From Enoplosus armatus (taxonomy: Eukaryota > Chordata > Actinopteri > Centrarchiformes > Enoplosidae), in contig NC_092200.1 of NCBI RefSeq assembly GCF_043641665.1, positions 2,801,194 to 2,865,193 on the forward strand: DNA of 64,000 nt, written 5' to 3'. Position numbers and translations under genes: made by a program. The notes beneath the pieces were generated by a model. That model saw nothing but the letters and a program-made list of their open reading frames with translations. It was not told where the DNA came from and searched no databases. Positions 1 to 14,000 of this stretch are shown piece by piece. Numbering within the stretch: the first letter of the stretch is position 1; the number at the start of each line of letters is the position of its first letter.

Positions 1-595
1 TTTACCTGAGCACGCGCTGCAGTGTTTCTCCAGTTAATAAACATAAGCAACGTCCAGTTTATTGAGTAAAAACTCCTTTAGCCCCCCAGTAAAGTGTTAT
101 TTTAAAACGCCATACGGTTAAGAGTTAAGCGTCTCTCCCTTCACTCCAACAGGATAAACGTACGAGCAGTTTCCACTGGAATGCAGGAAATGTGCATTTA
201 CGAGTTTCCTCCTTTAAAAAGACACATCAGAGCGCAAATACTATTTCAAGACCGCCAAACGAGCCTGTAATTATGCTTTGATCTGATGGCACGGAGGACA
301 GAACACAGATACAGCTACTAGCCTGCATGCATGCCTTTAAAGATAAGATAAACAACATAAAATGGCTCCAAAACCTGAGCCAGTTCCAAGTTTTCTGATC
401 TAAATACTGTTTTTTTACTCTACTTCATTTATTAGTCGCTAATAGTTAAAAACCTATAATGAGCATATGAAATGCAATGCGTTGTTATACAGTAAATTAA
501 AACACATGAGCTCGACTGCAGCCAGCTACAATATTAGCATTAAAACATATGATTGTATTAGAGTATTATTACTGATGCAGTAACATGTAACAACA

Positions 596-735
596 TGCAT
601 AGTGAGTACTTTTACTTCTTGATAATACTGACATACTTTTACTTCCGTAAGATTTTGAATGCAGGAGTTTTACTTGTTTAAATTGTGGTGTTGCTACTTT
701 TACTTCAGTAAAACATCTTAATACTTAAAAGGTGG
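596..735. repeat. Fragment of a fish interspersed repeat (TACTTTTACTT family)
   Basis: Dense repetition of TACTTTTACTT and TTTTACTTCAGTAAAA words, matching a repeat I know from many teleost genomes. A related fragment sits in cdh20 intron 8 (14525-14640). Class is not certain. Confidence 0.5.
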
Positions 736-3099
736 AACTGCAGGAGCCAGTCGGTAAGATTTCATACGATTTGGTCTGTTGTCCTTTAGGTTGAAACGCT
801 GCCTGAAAATGTGTCACGGGGGATCCAGCTACAGATAAATAGATTCATTATTCTATTTAATGTGGATTATTCAATCCAAACCCCAACGTTTCATTATATT
901 CAGTGTTTTTACATGTAAGCAGCGACTGCGTTTGACCCTGTTTGAGGCCCCATTTCTACCTGTTCTGTCAGCCATCGATCTGTTTACACCTCTCTGCCTT
1001 AATGAATGCACCGGGGAGGCTGCAGAGGCGGCATGACGGATTAAAGGAGGTCATAGTCAACTCAAAACAAATGTGTCTAATCCTGAGAATATGCATCACG
1101 CTGCCCTGTGTACGCCGCTACCTGACAAGATGCTCTCTCACGAGGCAAAGATTTCTGTCCGCCCAAATCCACCCTCATCCCGGCATCAGCCTGACACACA
1201 CCGGATAGAGACATGCTTCGGACTGGACTTTCAAGGTTGTTCAGCCGTATAAACTGCTGTGGCGCCCTTGAGCGAGATCCTGGATGGCTGGAGACTTGTG
1301 TGGAAGTAAATAAATTCAGTCTGCGTTACCATAACTCTTCCTGGGCAGGAAATAAAGGCCACAAATTGCTTAACACTCCTTTAAATAGGAAAAATCACGA
1401 CAAAACTACATCCAGTACTCGCAGAGGAGTGTGTACCGGTTCATTTGTCCGCCCGTTTGAGGCCGTGACACAACTCGGCTGCTCTCTCCCTGCTTCTGTT
1501 GGTCGGAGTCAGAGGTGAAGAGAGATGCTTCGCTTCACTTCTCTCACCGGGAGAAAGCAGCCTCAGACGGTCAATATGAGGCTGCGAGGTTGCAGGACAC
1601 ACAGTCGGTGTGTGGGCAAACTCTGCAGAAAAGTTAACAGGAAGCAAACAAACAAAAAGAAGATGTAAGGATTGTGAAGAGGATGTAACTGGTGCAAGCA
1701 TAGGGAGGAGTGTTTGCTTCCAGAGGAAAACTACACCTTCCAACGGCAAGATATGTCTTTTAGCTAGCAAGCTAGTACAAGAGTCATCTGGGGAATTAGG
1801 ACAGAACTTCATTGTCTTTTTTCTATTTTTACATAAGTTAAACACACAAGATGAATGATGGAAATATGAAATATAATAGAGTTCTTGAGTGTGACTGCTG
1901 GTTTCTCCGAGCATCCCCAGTCTGAACGTCGACAGAGCTCTTTGCCGCTTTTTAACTGACCTCAAACAACAAACATAATTTTTAAGACAAGTTTATGCTG
2001 TGCTTTTCATCCACAAAGGCAATTCAAGTGCTTTAAATAATGCATAATATATATTAAGAAGTGCAGTTAGATATGAAGAACACAAATGACAAATATCAAA
2101 GTTAAGAAACAGCTATTAAAATATACCTCTGAGTTATACTGTGACAAAAGCTTCTGAGTTATTGTTTTAACATCATTTTCTGAACCTGTGTCACGCCATC
2201 AGACGCTATTCAGCCGGCAGGTAGAACCAGACGGAGGCAGCTGCTCTTCGCTCACATGGCTGGATCTCCGTGAAGTGTGTCGATGAGTGATGTACACTGG
2301 CAGCTCCTGTGATGCATCGAGCGCAGGCCGAGCTTTCTCAGAACTAATCCTGGACTGATTATGACAGGCCTCGCTCTCCAACGCTGTCTCTCCGACGATG
2401 TAGCCTGAGGCGTGCCCTTCGCTGCACGCCCTTCAACGCCCCGCCGCCCCCCCCCCACACCTGAGGATGTGGATGTCGGAGCTTGTCACGGCTGACCTCT
2501 GCTGCTCTGTGTCAAGGGAAGAAAACGGCCTCTCATCTTCCCGCCCTCAAGGCCTCTTGGAAATCTCCCCCGGTTGTTTGTAAAATCCTCTTTCCGATAG
2601 TCGGATTGGCCGCCACAAGTCAGTTAATAATGTCATTAAACGAGATGAGACACATTAACATATAAAGCGAAATGAGCCTTCATTTATACTCCAGATGTGT
2701 GAAACAGATGCTCGGCTTCCTGACAAGACTCAGATATTGAGTTTTCAAAATGCCAAACGCACGTAGGAGTCTTGGAAAAATGTGTATATTGTCACAGTTA
2801 TCTTCTGTCTCTCGCTGAGCACTAATTGGACAGACAGCAGTAAAGAAATGTCAGCCGTATGGACATGTTTTGATATGAATGATTGAATATGGTTTGAGTT
2901 CCAGTGGTTCTGGCTCCACCTAAGCTCCGCCCACAAAAAACATCATAATATTTACTAACAGAAAAAGGGGGTCTATCGTATCTGCGTTTTCGCCCTTATT
3001 GACCTTTGTTCAGCCGTTTAATAATTAAGATGTTTCGAACACTAAGTTTATCATTTCATGCAATTCAAGTGATTTAATGGACACTCTCAAAAGTGCATT

Positions 3100-3101
<2 letters not shown>

Positions 3102-3135
<34 letters not shown>
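3102..3135. repeat. GT microsatellite
   Basis: Pure (GT)17 dinucleotide run. Confidence 0.98.
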
Positions 3136-3137
<2 letters not shown>

Positions 3138-6100
3138 TGCTGCCATCACAAAATGCACATGACGTGCTTTCGCTGCAGCCTGAGTCTGCACAGCTGGGCT
3201 TACATGTGTGCGTGACCAGATGCACAGAAGTTGCATGTCCTCTGTCTATCTTCAGCCATGCGCCAGGTGGCTTTAGCCTCGAGGGATGGACAATCCTGTG
3301 ACATCGAGGGCAGAGATTCTGCAGGATTCAATTTAAACCAAAGACTCCACCTGCTGATTTCACTGATTAGCACAAAATAAGCAGAAATGACCTGCTGAGG
3401 TGATTGGCCGAAATAAAAACCTGCATGGCTCGTGGCCCACATAGGACATGATTGCCCTTCCCAGGTGGTTTGATTGGTCCAAAGCAAATTAATATGATAA
3501 TTCATGTGTCTTTTGCTTGGACTTTAGCTCTTAATCTTTACATATTAGAGTTAATTGTTAGCCTTGAGATGTGCCACCCAGGCGTTAAAGCGACGGTTCC
3601 CAACCTGTGGCTCAAAGTGATTTAATATTCCATAAAACCAAAGCAGCAGAGGCCGAGGTATCCTGACCTTCAGTCCCACGTATGCTGCAGGTCAAGCTCC
3701 AAAAACACTGGAGTCTACATTTCCCACAATGCAACTCAAGCGAGTCTTTGGCTAAGCTCTCCCTGCGCGGTAAACACCCACCTCTTTTAAACTCCCTTCC
3801 ACGCTGCTAATCTGTAACGCAGGCTTTCTGACAGAGTGCCACCATCTTTTACAAACTCACCGATCTTAAAGTCTCCCTTTGAGTTTGTTTTACTGATTCT
3901 CTGCACCGGCTACTCTAAACACTGCTGTGCCAATGCTAGCGTGGATTTTGTAAATATTTTGGACAAAACATAGAAACAGCAAGTCAGCAACAACAGCAGA
4001 AAAACAAACATGAAATAAGGTTTTGTTGGTACATTAAGCTATTACTGAAATGTAATGAAAATCAGTATAGTTTGACATAGATACAAAGTTGGCTTGCTAA
4101 TTTAGACGTTTTAATATATAGAAGTTTGGTCAAAAGTACAAATTAATTCGCTAAAATTCACGTCAACTTTGGTGTTAATACCAGCAATAAATTATAACAG
4201 TTTACGCCACAGTTATGTAGGCAATCACGTAAACTGTGATGTTTCTTTTATTTGTATGTTTTTGCCCACGTTTTCATGAGGCCTTAATGATTGGATTTGA
4301 ATTTAAGGAGGAAATCTGCAGAGCAGAGCTGGAGAAGAAAGCCAACGAACGCAGACGGGTTTATTTAACCCCCACAGATGTCCGGCGTCTATCTGGAAGA
4401 AGTCACGTCCACATTACGCTCAATCGCAATGGTCTGACAAAATGAGGAAGGCTGGTGAACAAACAGTCCTGCTGGGATTTACTGGATTGGCGGCTCAATA
4501 AGAACTCTATCACAGGGACAGCACCCAGCGCTGCAGCCACGTCCCGATTCAGCTCTGATTTGACAAACACTTCGTATCAACCCGCTCTCAAATCTTCCAT
4601 CGCTTTCCCTCCAGTCCCCCTTGCTGTTTTTCTATTTGCAGAAGGTGGCATTCCTAATACGCTGGGTGCCAAGTCCAGTTTGTGTTATCATGCTTCACTT
4701 TTCGGTTTGTTTGTTTTTTTGTCAAAGCTGGAAGAAGCGCTGGGGTCGGTCTCTCGGGATGCTGTAAACAACCGAACAAATTGGTCAGGAGGATGAGAGA
4801 GGAAGTAGTACAGGGCCTCTGGGGGGGGTCTTTATTTTAATTTAGCCTCCTCTTTCTAATCTATAGCCTTTGACAAATGTAGTTAAAAGCTCCTGGATCA
4901 CTTCTCGCTTCAGTCCCCACCCCCGCAGCGCCTCGTTTCAGTTCACATACGAAGGCTCCAAGACGAAGGTGTCTATCAATGCCATTAATAATAAAATGTG
5001 CAAAGCAGGCGGGAGTGAGACAAATCGTTCAGGATCAGAAAACACTCTGAAGCGCAGAATGAAAATGTCTTCCCCCGCCTTGAATAATTTTAACTTGGTG
5101 TAAGACAGAAAGCAGAACATGTACTTGTGTTCCTCCGTCATGTCGCTGTCATCTCCACCTGGAGAGTCCTCGCCGTCTCTGCAGCGTCTCCTATATATTT
5201 CTCGCGTGTGAGGATGCTTCAGCGCTGGAGGTGGGAGGGATGCTTTGATGCTGCTTTTTGATTTTTGACTCTTTCTGTTGTTGCTGTTTTGCTTGTTTTT
5301 GTTGTCCACCCGGCTCCAGGAAATAAGCTGTTAACAAAATGCTTCAAAGAGATCCATAAAAATATACTTCATCATATTAAGTGTCACGTTTGCTACCCAT
5401 CACTTGCTGTCACAATGTCAAGAATCAAAGCAAGTCTGGTGGGTGTTTTTAGGAAATGATGTGTTTGGAATAAAGAAAGGATGAATGTAATTGTTAGCAT
5501 TAGCAGCGCTGCTGTCAGGTGCAGACTTATCTTCACATCACGTTACAGCGTTTTATGTAGCATCAACCAAACAAAACTGTTCGGTTACCTCAACATCATG
5601 TCCTCACTGTCACTCTGTGGTGTTCAGGCTAAAAGAGCCCCCAGGGTATCTGGGCACCAAGCTAAAGGTTCCGGGAGAGACCATGTGACAGTTAGTGTAG
5701 GGGTGTTTGGGTAATTTAATCTACTGTTCAGGCTTCCTGTGATTCTATTGTAATGTGTAAAATAAAGTAAGATTATACAGATGTGTAGTACAGATGTGTT
5801 TTAATGTACTTGTTGTCACATTTTTCAATGAAAATTTACAAAAGAAATGAATGTACGTTTTCCATCCTCTGTTATTACGCAAACATCAGGAGTTGTTTCA
5901 TCGAGATAAACATTTGATGGCGCTAATTCTCCAGTCGGGTGCCAGTGAACCATTGCAAGAGAAGATGGCGTCATTGAAAGAGCGGCAGTCAAACCTTGTA
6001 GAAAAACATGAACTGAACATGAAATGTGTTCGTTTCATGTGTTAATTCAAGGAATGTGAATCTGTTTCCAACGATGGAAAGTGACGATTTTAACCCACAA

Positions 6101-7489
6101 CAGTCTCGATCTTGTTTTTTTTAAAAGTTTAGACAAATGGAGTGATCGCATCCGTACACACCATTCAGCAATGTCTTGTTATGGGGCTTGATTTTTAATT
6201 CTTACAGATGTCAGTGTGATTTTGAATGAGGTTTTCCTAATTTATGGAAAAGAACCCCAGGAGTTAGATTTGGCTGTGATTGATCCATGAACTTCATCAC
6301 CGAAGGGTTAGGCTTGATACTAAGACTAACCCCTTCAGTAATGGCCACTTAGCAAAACATAACAAAAAACATGCAAAGAAAGCAGAAGAAAACAAAAAAG
6401 AATTGAGCAGATTCTTGCTTCGAGGTAAAGCTGTGTGTGAAGTTACTGTAAACCTCTGTGAGACGCTGATGATGCACCGCTCTCCGTTCTCGCAGCAAAG
6501 ACCCTGACGGCAAAAGCTCGTGTTGTGCCGCAGCTTAAAGAGATAAAGCGGAAATAACCCATCGCTGCACTCATGAGCCGGGCTGAGAGGAGGACGAGGA
6601 GGGAAAGACAAAGATGGAGAAGGAGGAAGAAACGAGTGGGGGGTGGGGGGGACATTTAGTCTGAGAGAAAGAAGAGGAGAAAGTGTTGGACTGAAGGAGG
6701 AAGGAGAGAGAAAGGGAGAATGACAGACAGAGAGAGATAAGAGGAGGATCAGAGAGAGAAAGCCCGGCAGCGATTTGGGTCTGTATATATGTTTCGCTCT
6801 CTAACTCGACATGTCAAATGGGTTGGACCTGCTCTTCTCTCCCAGGGCCCTGAGTTTGCCTTTCTTTCCACCCCTCAATTTCCAGCAGAGCGGAGTGTGT
6901 TTTTCCACTTCGCATTAGGGGATGATTCACTGGGTCTGCTGCGGTTTACCCTCAGCAGGATTAGAGCTGGAAGGCTTCTTATTATCTTCTACCGTTTGAG
7001 CTCCTTCGTCTGTTAGAAAGAGCAGTGGAGCTTAAGACAAATTACCCCCTCAGTGCCTTTTTCGGATGGCACTGCTCCGGCCTGGAAATGGCCCTGGGAG
7101 AGGCTGGCAAGGGGGGCAAATAGGGAGGAGGAGGAGGAGAAAGAGGACGTTTGTGTGAGGGTGAGGGGGTTGTTAGGGTTTAATTTATGCAGCGGGACGG
7201 GGCAAAGTGTAGGGAAGGGCACTGAGGAGGAAAGAGACTGGAGGACAGGAGCTCTATATGCTGACGAATGCTCTTGACAAGAGATTTATGGTGAGGAGTG
7301 ATGGGAATAAGGTCACAGCGAGCGCAGATCCTTCTTGTCTTTGAGGAGGAGTCGACTGAAGCAGCGCTCGAAGAGTTTCATAACGTTCACAGAATAATAA
7401 AACCCTGAGGCTGAAAGAAGCAGAAGCTGAAACATCGAAGAACGTGATGATTTGCAGCTTTTTGTCTTCATCTTTCCACTGTTTTCCTT

Positions 7490-7525
7490 TTATTATTATT
7501 ATTATTATCATTATTATTATTATTG
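7490..7525. repeat. ATT trinucleotide repeat
   Basis: About twelve ATT units with one interruption (ATC). Confidence 0.95.
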
Positions 7526-8020
7526 TTGTGAAGAAAAGAAGACACTGGGCTCTGAGAAACTATCGTGGGCTTATGTGTATATTCTTTAGTGTCACAATCC
7601 GGATCAAGACTTGACGAAGGAGGCGAGAGACGACACAGTAACTTCACTAACAGAGAAACTAAATTCAACAAAACGAAGGAGATGGAAGTCAGCAGAAAGG
7701 GGGGGCGACTGCAGTCCGGCCCAGAGAGACTAAACAATTAATCAAGTAAACTATTTCATTTAGTTGATAGTTTGAAGAAGAATAATAACTTCCAGCCATA
7801 GTTATGAACAGGAAATGCATGTACTTGCATTTATAAACATCCATGAATTGCAGGGTCATTTTAAAGTAAAATGTTGTCTATCAGGTTGTTATTATGAGCA
7901 ATGGGCTCTGAACATTTCCAAACTTTAACTACGCTTATTAGAAAATATGCTTATTTTTTAAAACTACAATCTTTAAAATAAATCCAGTATTGACGGTGAA
8001 ATACTCTTTGTATTAGTAAA

Positions 8021-8165
8021 GTTAAATATTCTTATTTGCTTTCTTGCTGAAAATGAGATGAGAAGATCGACGCCACTCTCGTATCTGTGTGTTAAGCGTG
8101 GAGCTCGTGCCGGGATGCATTTAGCTTAGCTTAGCTTAGCATAAAGACTGGAACTTCAGGACATG
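8021..8165 (+). repeat. Degenerate copy of a fish inverted-repeat element
   Basis: Shares TTATTTGCTTTCTTGCTGA, GATGAGAAGAT, CACTCTC and TTAGCTTAGCTTAGCATAAAGACTGG with the fuller copy at about 25318-25675, in the same order. Probably a non-autonomous DNA transposon remnant. The far end is not clear. Confidence 0.6.
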
Positions 8166-9156
8166 TTACCACCCTGTAGTGCCATGACAGCGAGCTGCGG
8201 TCGGAGGCTAGAAAGTGTTTCTCTGAAAGACTGACGAGGAAACTGTGACATGATGCAAGACGGAGAAACAGAAAGACCTGCGAAGCCTTCGTGGACGTTA
8301 AAACAAAGAGAGACAAATTAGAGGAAAATCCCCGGTGAGTAATTGAAGTGTTCTGCTCAGCATGCAGAGGATATGAATGCATTTAAGTGAAAATTTAAAT
8401 CCCGGGAATATATTAGAGGCTCATCTTCTGTGCAATTTCACCGTTGAATGCCGCCCAGCAGGTAAGCCAGAGCCGCTGATTTCAGGGTTATTTCTACGTT
8501 ATTTGTTTTGACAATGAAAGTGGAAATTCATAGTGGAGGAAGATATTCGTGTGTTCATGGTAGGTTATCCCTTTGATTCTGTTTCTTTACCTTTTCTCAA
8601 CATTCTCCTTCCTTTGGTGTCACTTTGATTGACAGCGGAGACTCTTGTTTGTAATTGATTGATTCCCATTGGCTCATGTTACAGTGAAAGCAATCAGATG
8701 GAACAATTTTTGCGAGGTACTACTGAGGCTCGAGGCTCAGGTACAGCAGGCAGTGTGTGGGTGTTTGTGGGTGGGGGGTGGGGGGGGGGGGGGGCTTTTA
8801 ATCAATGCTAAGCATTATCGCTGCAAAACAAAATAAGTCAAGCAAATTAAGCACTTGGAGGGAAACTGTAATGAAAAGTGAATCAACTGCAATAACACTT
8901 TGGAGGACAATTCAGCATATGATTGCAAATTTAAAGAGCTACTTAATCTTTTGAAGGACTTCCATTTCTGTCATGCTTCGGGGGATTGCATAATGCTCCT
9001 CACCGCCAAAAAAGAAGCGGTTTATTATTCACAAATTTTGCCACCAAGATGTTAAGAAAGTATAATTTCTTTTCTTGCGTCAGCGTTGTGAATATAACAG
9101 TTTCCTCAAGTCAAGGTGCTTTAAGGACAGAAGAGGAGCAACGTCATTTTTTCCTT

Positions 9157-9162
9157 TTTATT
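9157..9162 (-). terminator. Candidate polyadenylation signal AATAAA
   Basis: First canonical hexamer on the minus strand downstream of the cdh20 stop codon, about 1.4 kb away. A second one is at 9026-9021. No cleavage-site evidence is available from the sequence. Confidence 0.35.
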
Positions 9163-9368
9163 ACCAAGAATACAAAAAATATCTACATTCACATACCACT
9201 TACTGTAGCATGACTGACCACATAGATTTCAAGTAAACTTCACCCAATCCAATTATCAAAACGTACCTTCTTCTTCCCTCGCAGTTTGTAAAGTCCTTTT
9301 TTTTTTAAATCTTTTGGTCTTTGTAGTTTTGCTGATTTTTTCTTTTTTTTTTCATCCAAAACGTCTTT

Positions 9369-9402
<34 letters not shown>
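9369..9402. repeat. TTG trinucleotide repeat (CAA on the cdh20 strand)
   Basis: Eleven pure TTG units. It lies inside the probable cdh20 3' UTR. Confidence 0.98.
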
Positions 9403-10565
9403 CCTTTTTACATTTGGCACTTAATGCAGATTATCGATGTCTCTGAAGTCCACGGGATCGGAGGATTAAGCCACGTGTGTGGTGGCAGAAAAGCGACACA
9501 GTATCTCTATCGGGACAGATCCGGCCTCGTTGCCGTCGGACTCCTGGTTGGCACGGCGGTGGATCCGAAATGAAAGGCGACTCGGTCGTGTGCTCGTCCA
9601 GGTTTCGCGGATGATGTGCAGAACTGTCCGCTCGAGTAACGTTTGACGGCCTCCATCACATCCTCATGACTGTATAACTGCTTTTATGCTTTTGGGAAAA
9701 AAAGACAGTTACAATACAAATAGTTTTTAAAAAATGATACAAAAACAATAATACGATAAACTTATCATCCTGGAAAACCCACATGGGATCACACGTCGCC
9801 GTCTCCTGAACATGTCACGTGACATTTAGAGAACTCTTCGTCACACGGACCGAAAACAAGCGTAGTTACATCATGTATGTCACAACATATACGTGATCTT
9901 TTAAAGATCTCCTCACACATCGGCAGTTTAAGTACAGTGTTGGTTGGAAGTACCCAAATAAGTTAGCAAAAAAAAAAATATATAAATACAGCACATGAAA
10001 CAAATGAATAAATTAGGACCCGCCACAGATGAACCGAAAGAGGACACGTCTCATTGCAGCAATGACTTTTCGCTTTGACTCGGGTCGTATAAAAGCACAA
10101 ACTCAGAACAGTGGATCAGGATTTCAGAGTTTGTCTCCTGTGTTGCTGAGAGTAAGGGAGTCCTCTCTCATTTTCATCTCTGGCATAAATCGCTCCACAC
10201 TTTGAACCAAAGGGGCTCCGCCTGTGGCTGGGTCGGGCGGGGGAGTTAACATGTGCTTTGAAGCCGCTCCTTTGCGGGCTTTCGCGAGGCTGCCGATCCA
10301 GCCCGTCTCTGAAGCCCGTCTCTGGGGTAGATTTAAAACCAGCTCACACTGCTGCTGCTGCGGGCATCTCAGGCCTTCAAGGCTGTGCAGAATCGAGGCT
10401 TCGGCAGGAATTCAAGTGCTGACAGTCGTGGATGTGAACGTGAGCACATCCCGTGCGCCTTCCTTGCACACTTTTTGTCTTTTTGTGTCACTTTCTCTGA
10501 TGTTTTTGTCTCTCTTTTTGTTGGTGTAATTTATCTCGGATTAAAAAGGCAAATCTTCAGGTGTT

Positions 10566-11083
10566 CTACCACATCGGAGCGCTGTTAGTCTCCAGCACGC
10601 CGTACATCTCGGCGAGCTTTTTAAAGCGAGGTCCCCAGTCGTTGAGATAGTCGTACTCGTGGTCCGTATTGGACGTCCCCGACTGGAGCGAGCTGAGCGA
10701 CTCGGCGACCGAACCTTCCCCCTCATAGGCATAGGTCTGCAGGGAGTCGTAAGGCGGGGCGCCCGCGTCCACGTCAGCCTCCAGGAGCTTCGCCAGCACA
10801 TATCCATGAACGTTACTGTCCCCGCCGCCGCCCATGACGCACGCCTGAGGGACGTAACGCGAGAGGCTCTCGATCTCCGGCAGCATGTCCTGTCTCATCT
10901 TGCCCAGGGGGTGGTGCGCCTCACGTGGGTTCCACATGGCGGCGATGTCGAAGGCCTCGGTGTCCTCCTCGCCGCCGCCTTCGTCGTCGTAGCGCACGAT
11001 GTTCTCGTGGACGTTCTCCTCCTCGTCGCACAGGTAGGGCTTCTTGCGGTGGGTGCGCAGGGAGAGCATGAGCAGAATCATCA
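10566..11083 (-). CDS. cdh20: cdh20 coding exon 11: rest of membrane span and cytoplasmic tail
   Basis: 518 bp including the TAG stop at 10568-10566; residues 624-795, acceptor GACCAG. It completes the hydrophobic span (VMILLMLSL). A basic stop-transfer run RTHRKK follows. The acidic juxtamembrane core [10 protein letters not shown] (655-664) is the p120-catenin region of the family. [20 protein letters not shown] from 732 and the following serine-rich SLSSLQSG form the beta-catenin-binding region. The protein ends [14 protein letters not shown] and a short tail finishing [12 protein letters not shown] and [17 protein letters not shown] are what point to cadherin-20. The plus strand is also open here, but only as a shadow of this exon. 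Confidence 0.95.
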
Positions 11084-14000
11084 CTGGTCAAAGGAAGAGA
11101 TAAGAAACAGTCAGCAGAGAGTAGATTTTGTTTTTGGTACTTTCAATGAGAAGCAACAAAGGAGAATCACAAATATTTACGTTTTTATACATCAGATAGA
11201 TGATGGAACTAATCCTCTAACTGTTTAATGTATTAAATCATTTATAATAACACACATTCACTGGCTTCAGCTTCTTTCATGTGAAAATACGCTTTTATAT
11301 AATTGCAAATTGAGTGTCTTTGGTTTGGTCTGACAAAACCAGCAATAAGAAGATATCACTTTGGACACTTTGGATTTTTCTAGATAAAACAGTTGATTAA
11401 CTAAAACATAATCAACAGAGAAATTCTTCTAAATTGTTGCTGCCCAACAATAGAAGAGGTTTGGTGTCAAATCTCTGAAACAGCACAGATTTTAAGGGCT
11501 GACAAAATGACGTATAATGGCTTCTCTCACTTTGGACAAGCGTTACATGCCAAGTGTGAAGGCACATGAATTCAGAAAAGTATCATGCAGTTGCCATTAA
11601 CTGGAATGTCCAGCTAGGAAACATCTTCCTGGTCAGGCCGCACTTTAAACTTGTGTAGTAGAATGTAAAAGTCCCGGGGGCGAGCCTCGGGGCAGCAGTA
11701 GGCCTTGATTAAAATCACTGCAGCGCTTTGTTTTACACCCTGACTGTATGATATCTCCTCCAGTGTAAAACAATCAACCTTGAAGCAGAAAATAAACACA
11801 ACGTGCTGCAATATGAACGATATCAAGATATTATTTAAAATGGTTTATCACCTCAGAAGAGACTCGTTTTGCTGCACGTACACAAGAACCAGATGGAAAA
11901 AGGGGTGCGCAGCACGCTTTGGCTCGTCTTGAAGCAAAAAATAGTCTTAATCTCAATAAACTGCCGTCCTGAAACTCAACAAGTACGAGTAGAAATTCTC
12001 CGTTTGAAAGAGGAGATAACACAGGAGCATTAGAAGCAGCCAGCTCGGGCATCCCCCTGTGAGATATCGCTGGTGCGGGATTACATTTGGCTTTCTTTTT
12101 GCATCCTGGCAAAAGTCTAGCGTTCATTAGCACCAGCTGCCCTTCAGCATCGCACTTTCTTTTCCCCTGGAGGCTGATATGGACCCACTTTATCTCTCCC
12201 TGCAGACCTGTACATGTGAGCAGGCGGGCTCAGCAGGTTGACTCACTCTGCTCCACCGAGAGCCGGCGAGACATTTTGTTAAAACATCTTTGCTCGCTGC
12301 GAGTGTGAGCTCATTGCTCTGAATAGACATAATAATTCTGGTTTTATTTGATCCATTTCAGCTGAAGGATTCGTCAATATTTGTTAAATATATAAAATAC
12401 GTTATTAAATGATGATTATTGACTGATAACGTCAATGAAAACTTTTACTATCCTGCCGGCAGTTTTTAAATTGTATCACTTGTTATCAATATTAGTTAAT
12501 ATTGTTAGATTTGAGTTATAATAAAGTACCTATTGGGTCAGCATGTTGATCCATCTAATTCAAATGTTAATGTTTCAAACTCATTTGAGGGTCAAATAAA
12601 GTTAAACTTAAATAAACTTTATAAACTTATGCAACGGATAAAAAACTAAATGAAATAAAAAATGTATTGAATGACTTTGGGTGAGGGTGTTTTTTTTTTC
12701 ATTTCATCTTCTCCAAAACCAAAAACACAAGAGCAAAGATGTAAAAAAAGTGTGTGTTTGTTTGCTAACGTAAACTGCAGTCATTAGCATTTCCTGCTAA
12801 CTAGCTTACAGTATTTACGTTAGCATCTCTGTTTGCTCTTTGTAGGATTCGGGGGAAATGTACACCCAAGATTGGCCAGTCCTCAACCTAAAGCCTACCT
12901 CCAAATTTGAATAATGATATTAGGTGACTATGTCCCATATGGTCTAGCGGTCAGGATCCCTGGTTTTCACCCAGGTGGCCCGGGTTCAACTCCCGGTATG
13001 GGAACAGCCACACGCTCATTCATCCTTTATTGGTGCTATAATATATATATATAATATAATGTGACATGTAGCACCTTTAATCACTTCACTTTGACTCTGG
13101 TTGAGTGTCCTGCAGCTACAGCAGGAGGCAGAGACAGCTGGTAAAACTGACGGTCACCGGCCGAACATGAGAGACCTGCTTTAGTATCTGTATCTCTGTG
13201 AAATCAGGGACAGATTGTTTCAAAAATGGTGGTGAATCTGCCGCTGTTATGAAATAAATTGAATGTGTGCTGTGCAAGAAAAGCTTGACAGGTAGCAACA
13301 GTAACTAAGCTCAAGCCTGAACCAAGGCTATGATATGAAATGTTATCTGACATTGTTCCAGGTTAGACATCATAATAGGACAGAAGGCCTCTGGCTCCTC
13401 TCTGCGCGTCCTCACAGCAGCAGGTCGTGACTCACCCAGCAGGACAAAGATGCAGGCCAGGATGGCGATGAGGGCTCCTCTGCTGAGGCTCGCGGGAAGG
13501 CTGTGCGCCTCGGCGTTGCACGACATGACGTTGCCCTCCTGGTCGCAGCTGCAGACGCGGATGGTCAGCGTGCTGGTGCTGGTCTGGACCGGCTGCTCGC
13601 CGTCAGAGATGAAGATGGGCAGGTAGAAGACGGTCTGGTCCTGCTGCGACCAGCCTCCGCGCCGCGTCAGGATCCACGCTGTGTTGTCTGGAAAGAGACA
13701 AAGAGGTCAGCGAGAGGTCGAGTCAGCGGAGAGAGACGACAGGTGACTTTTACAGATAACGGGGTCCAGGGCATGTATGAGTTCAAGTTCACAGAAGGTG
13801 ACTGTGGCAGTTTTATCTTCCTCACTCCGAGGATGTAATACTGCTGGAGAAAATGAAGTGAGGCACTTTCCTGTATATCAAACAGAAAAACTTCCTCTCC
13901 TGTACGGGGAGCTGAACCTGAGTGAAAACCAGGAATGGGACGTTTACACCATGAACACTGTATTTACATCGCTACCCATCAATTAAGATCACTATGAATT

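Larger units (their letters stand above)
1..9020. other. Downstream flanking DNA of cdh20, no gene recognised
   Basis: Open frames here are short, overlap on both strands and show no recognisable domain. Contents seen: a GT repeat at 3102-3135, an ATT repeat near 7490-7525, a poly-G run at 8781-8794, purine-rich GA/AGG tracts at about 6590-6760, and fragments of fish interspersed repeats (about 596-735 and 8021-8165, listed separately). Confidence 0.7.
9021..10565 (-). other. cdh20: Probable 3' UTR of cdh20
   Basis: No coding sequence. The first canonical AATAAA hexamers on the gene's strand after the stop are at 9162-9157 and 9026-9021, which would give a 3' UTR of about 1.4-1.55 kb. It contains a CAA trinucleotide repeat (gene strand) at 9402-9369 and several A/T homopolymers. 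The 3' end is inferred from the hexamers only. A variant hexamer nearer the stop, or a much more distal site, cannot be excluded. Confidence 0.45.

Noticed and set aside
1441..1965. Minus-strand open frame of 174 codons
   Set aside because: Another frame is open on the opposite strand, the composition is mixed and no family is recognisable. Treated as chance.
10659..11228. Plus-strand open frame of 189 codons
   Set aside because: It lies opposite the cdh20 cytoplasmic exon and is open because of the codon pattern of that exon. No domain and no splice context.
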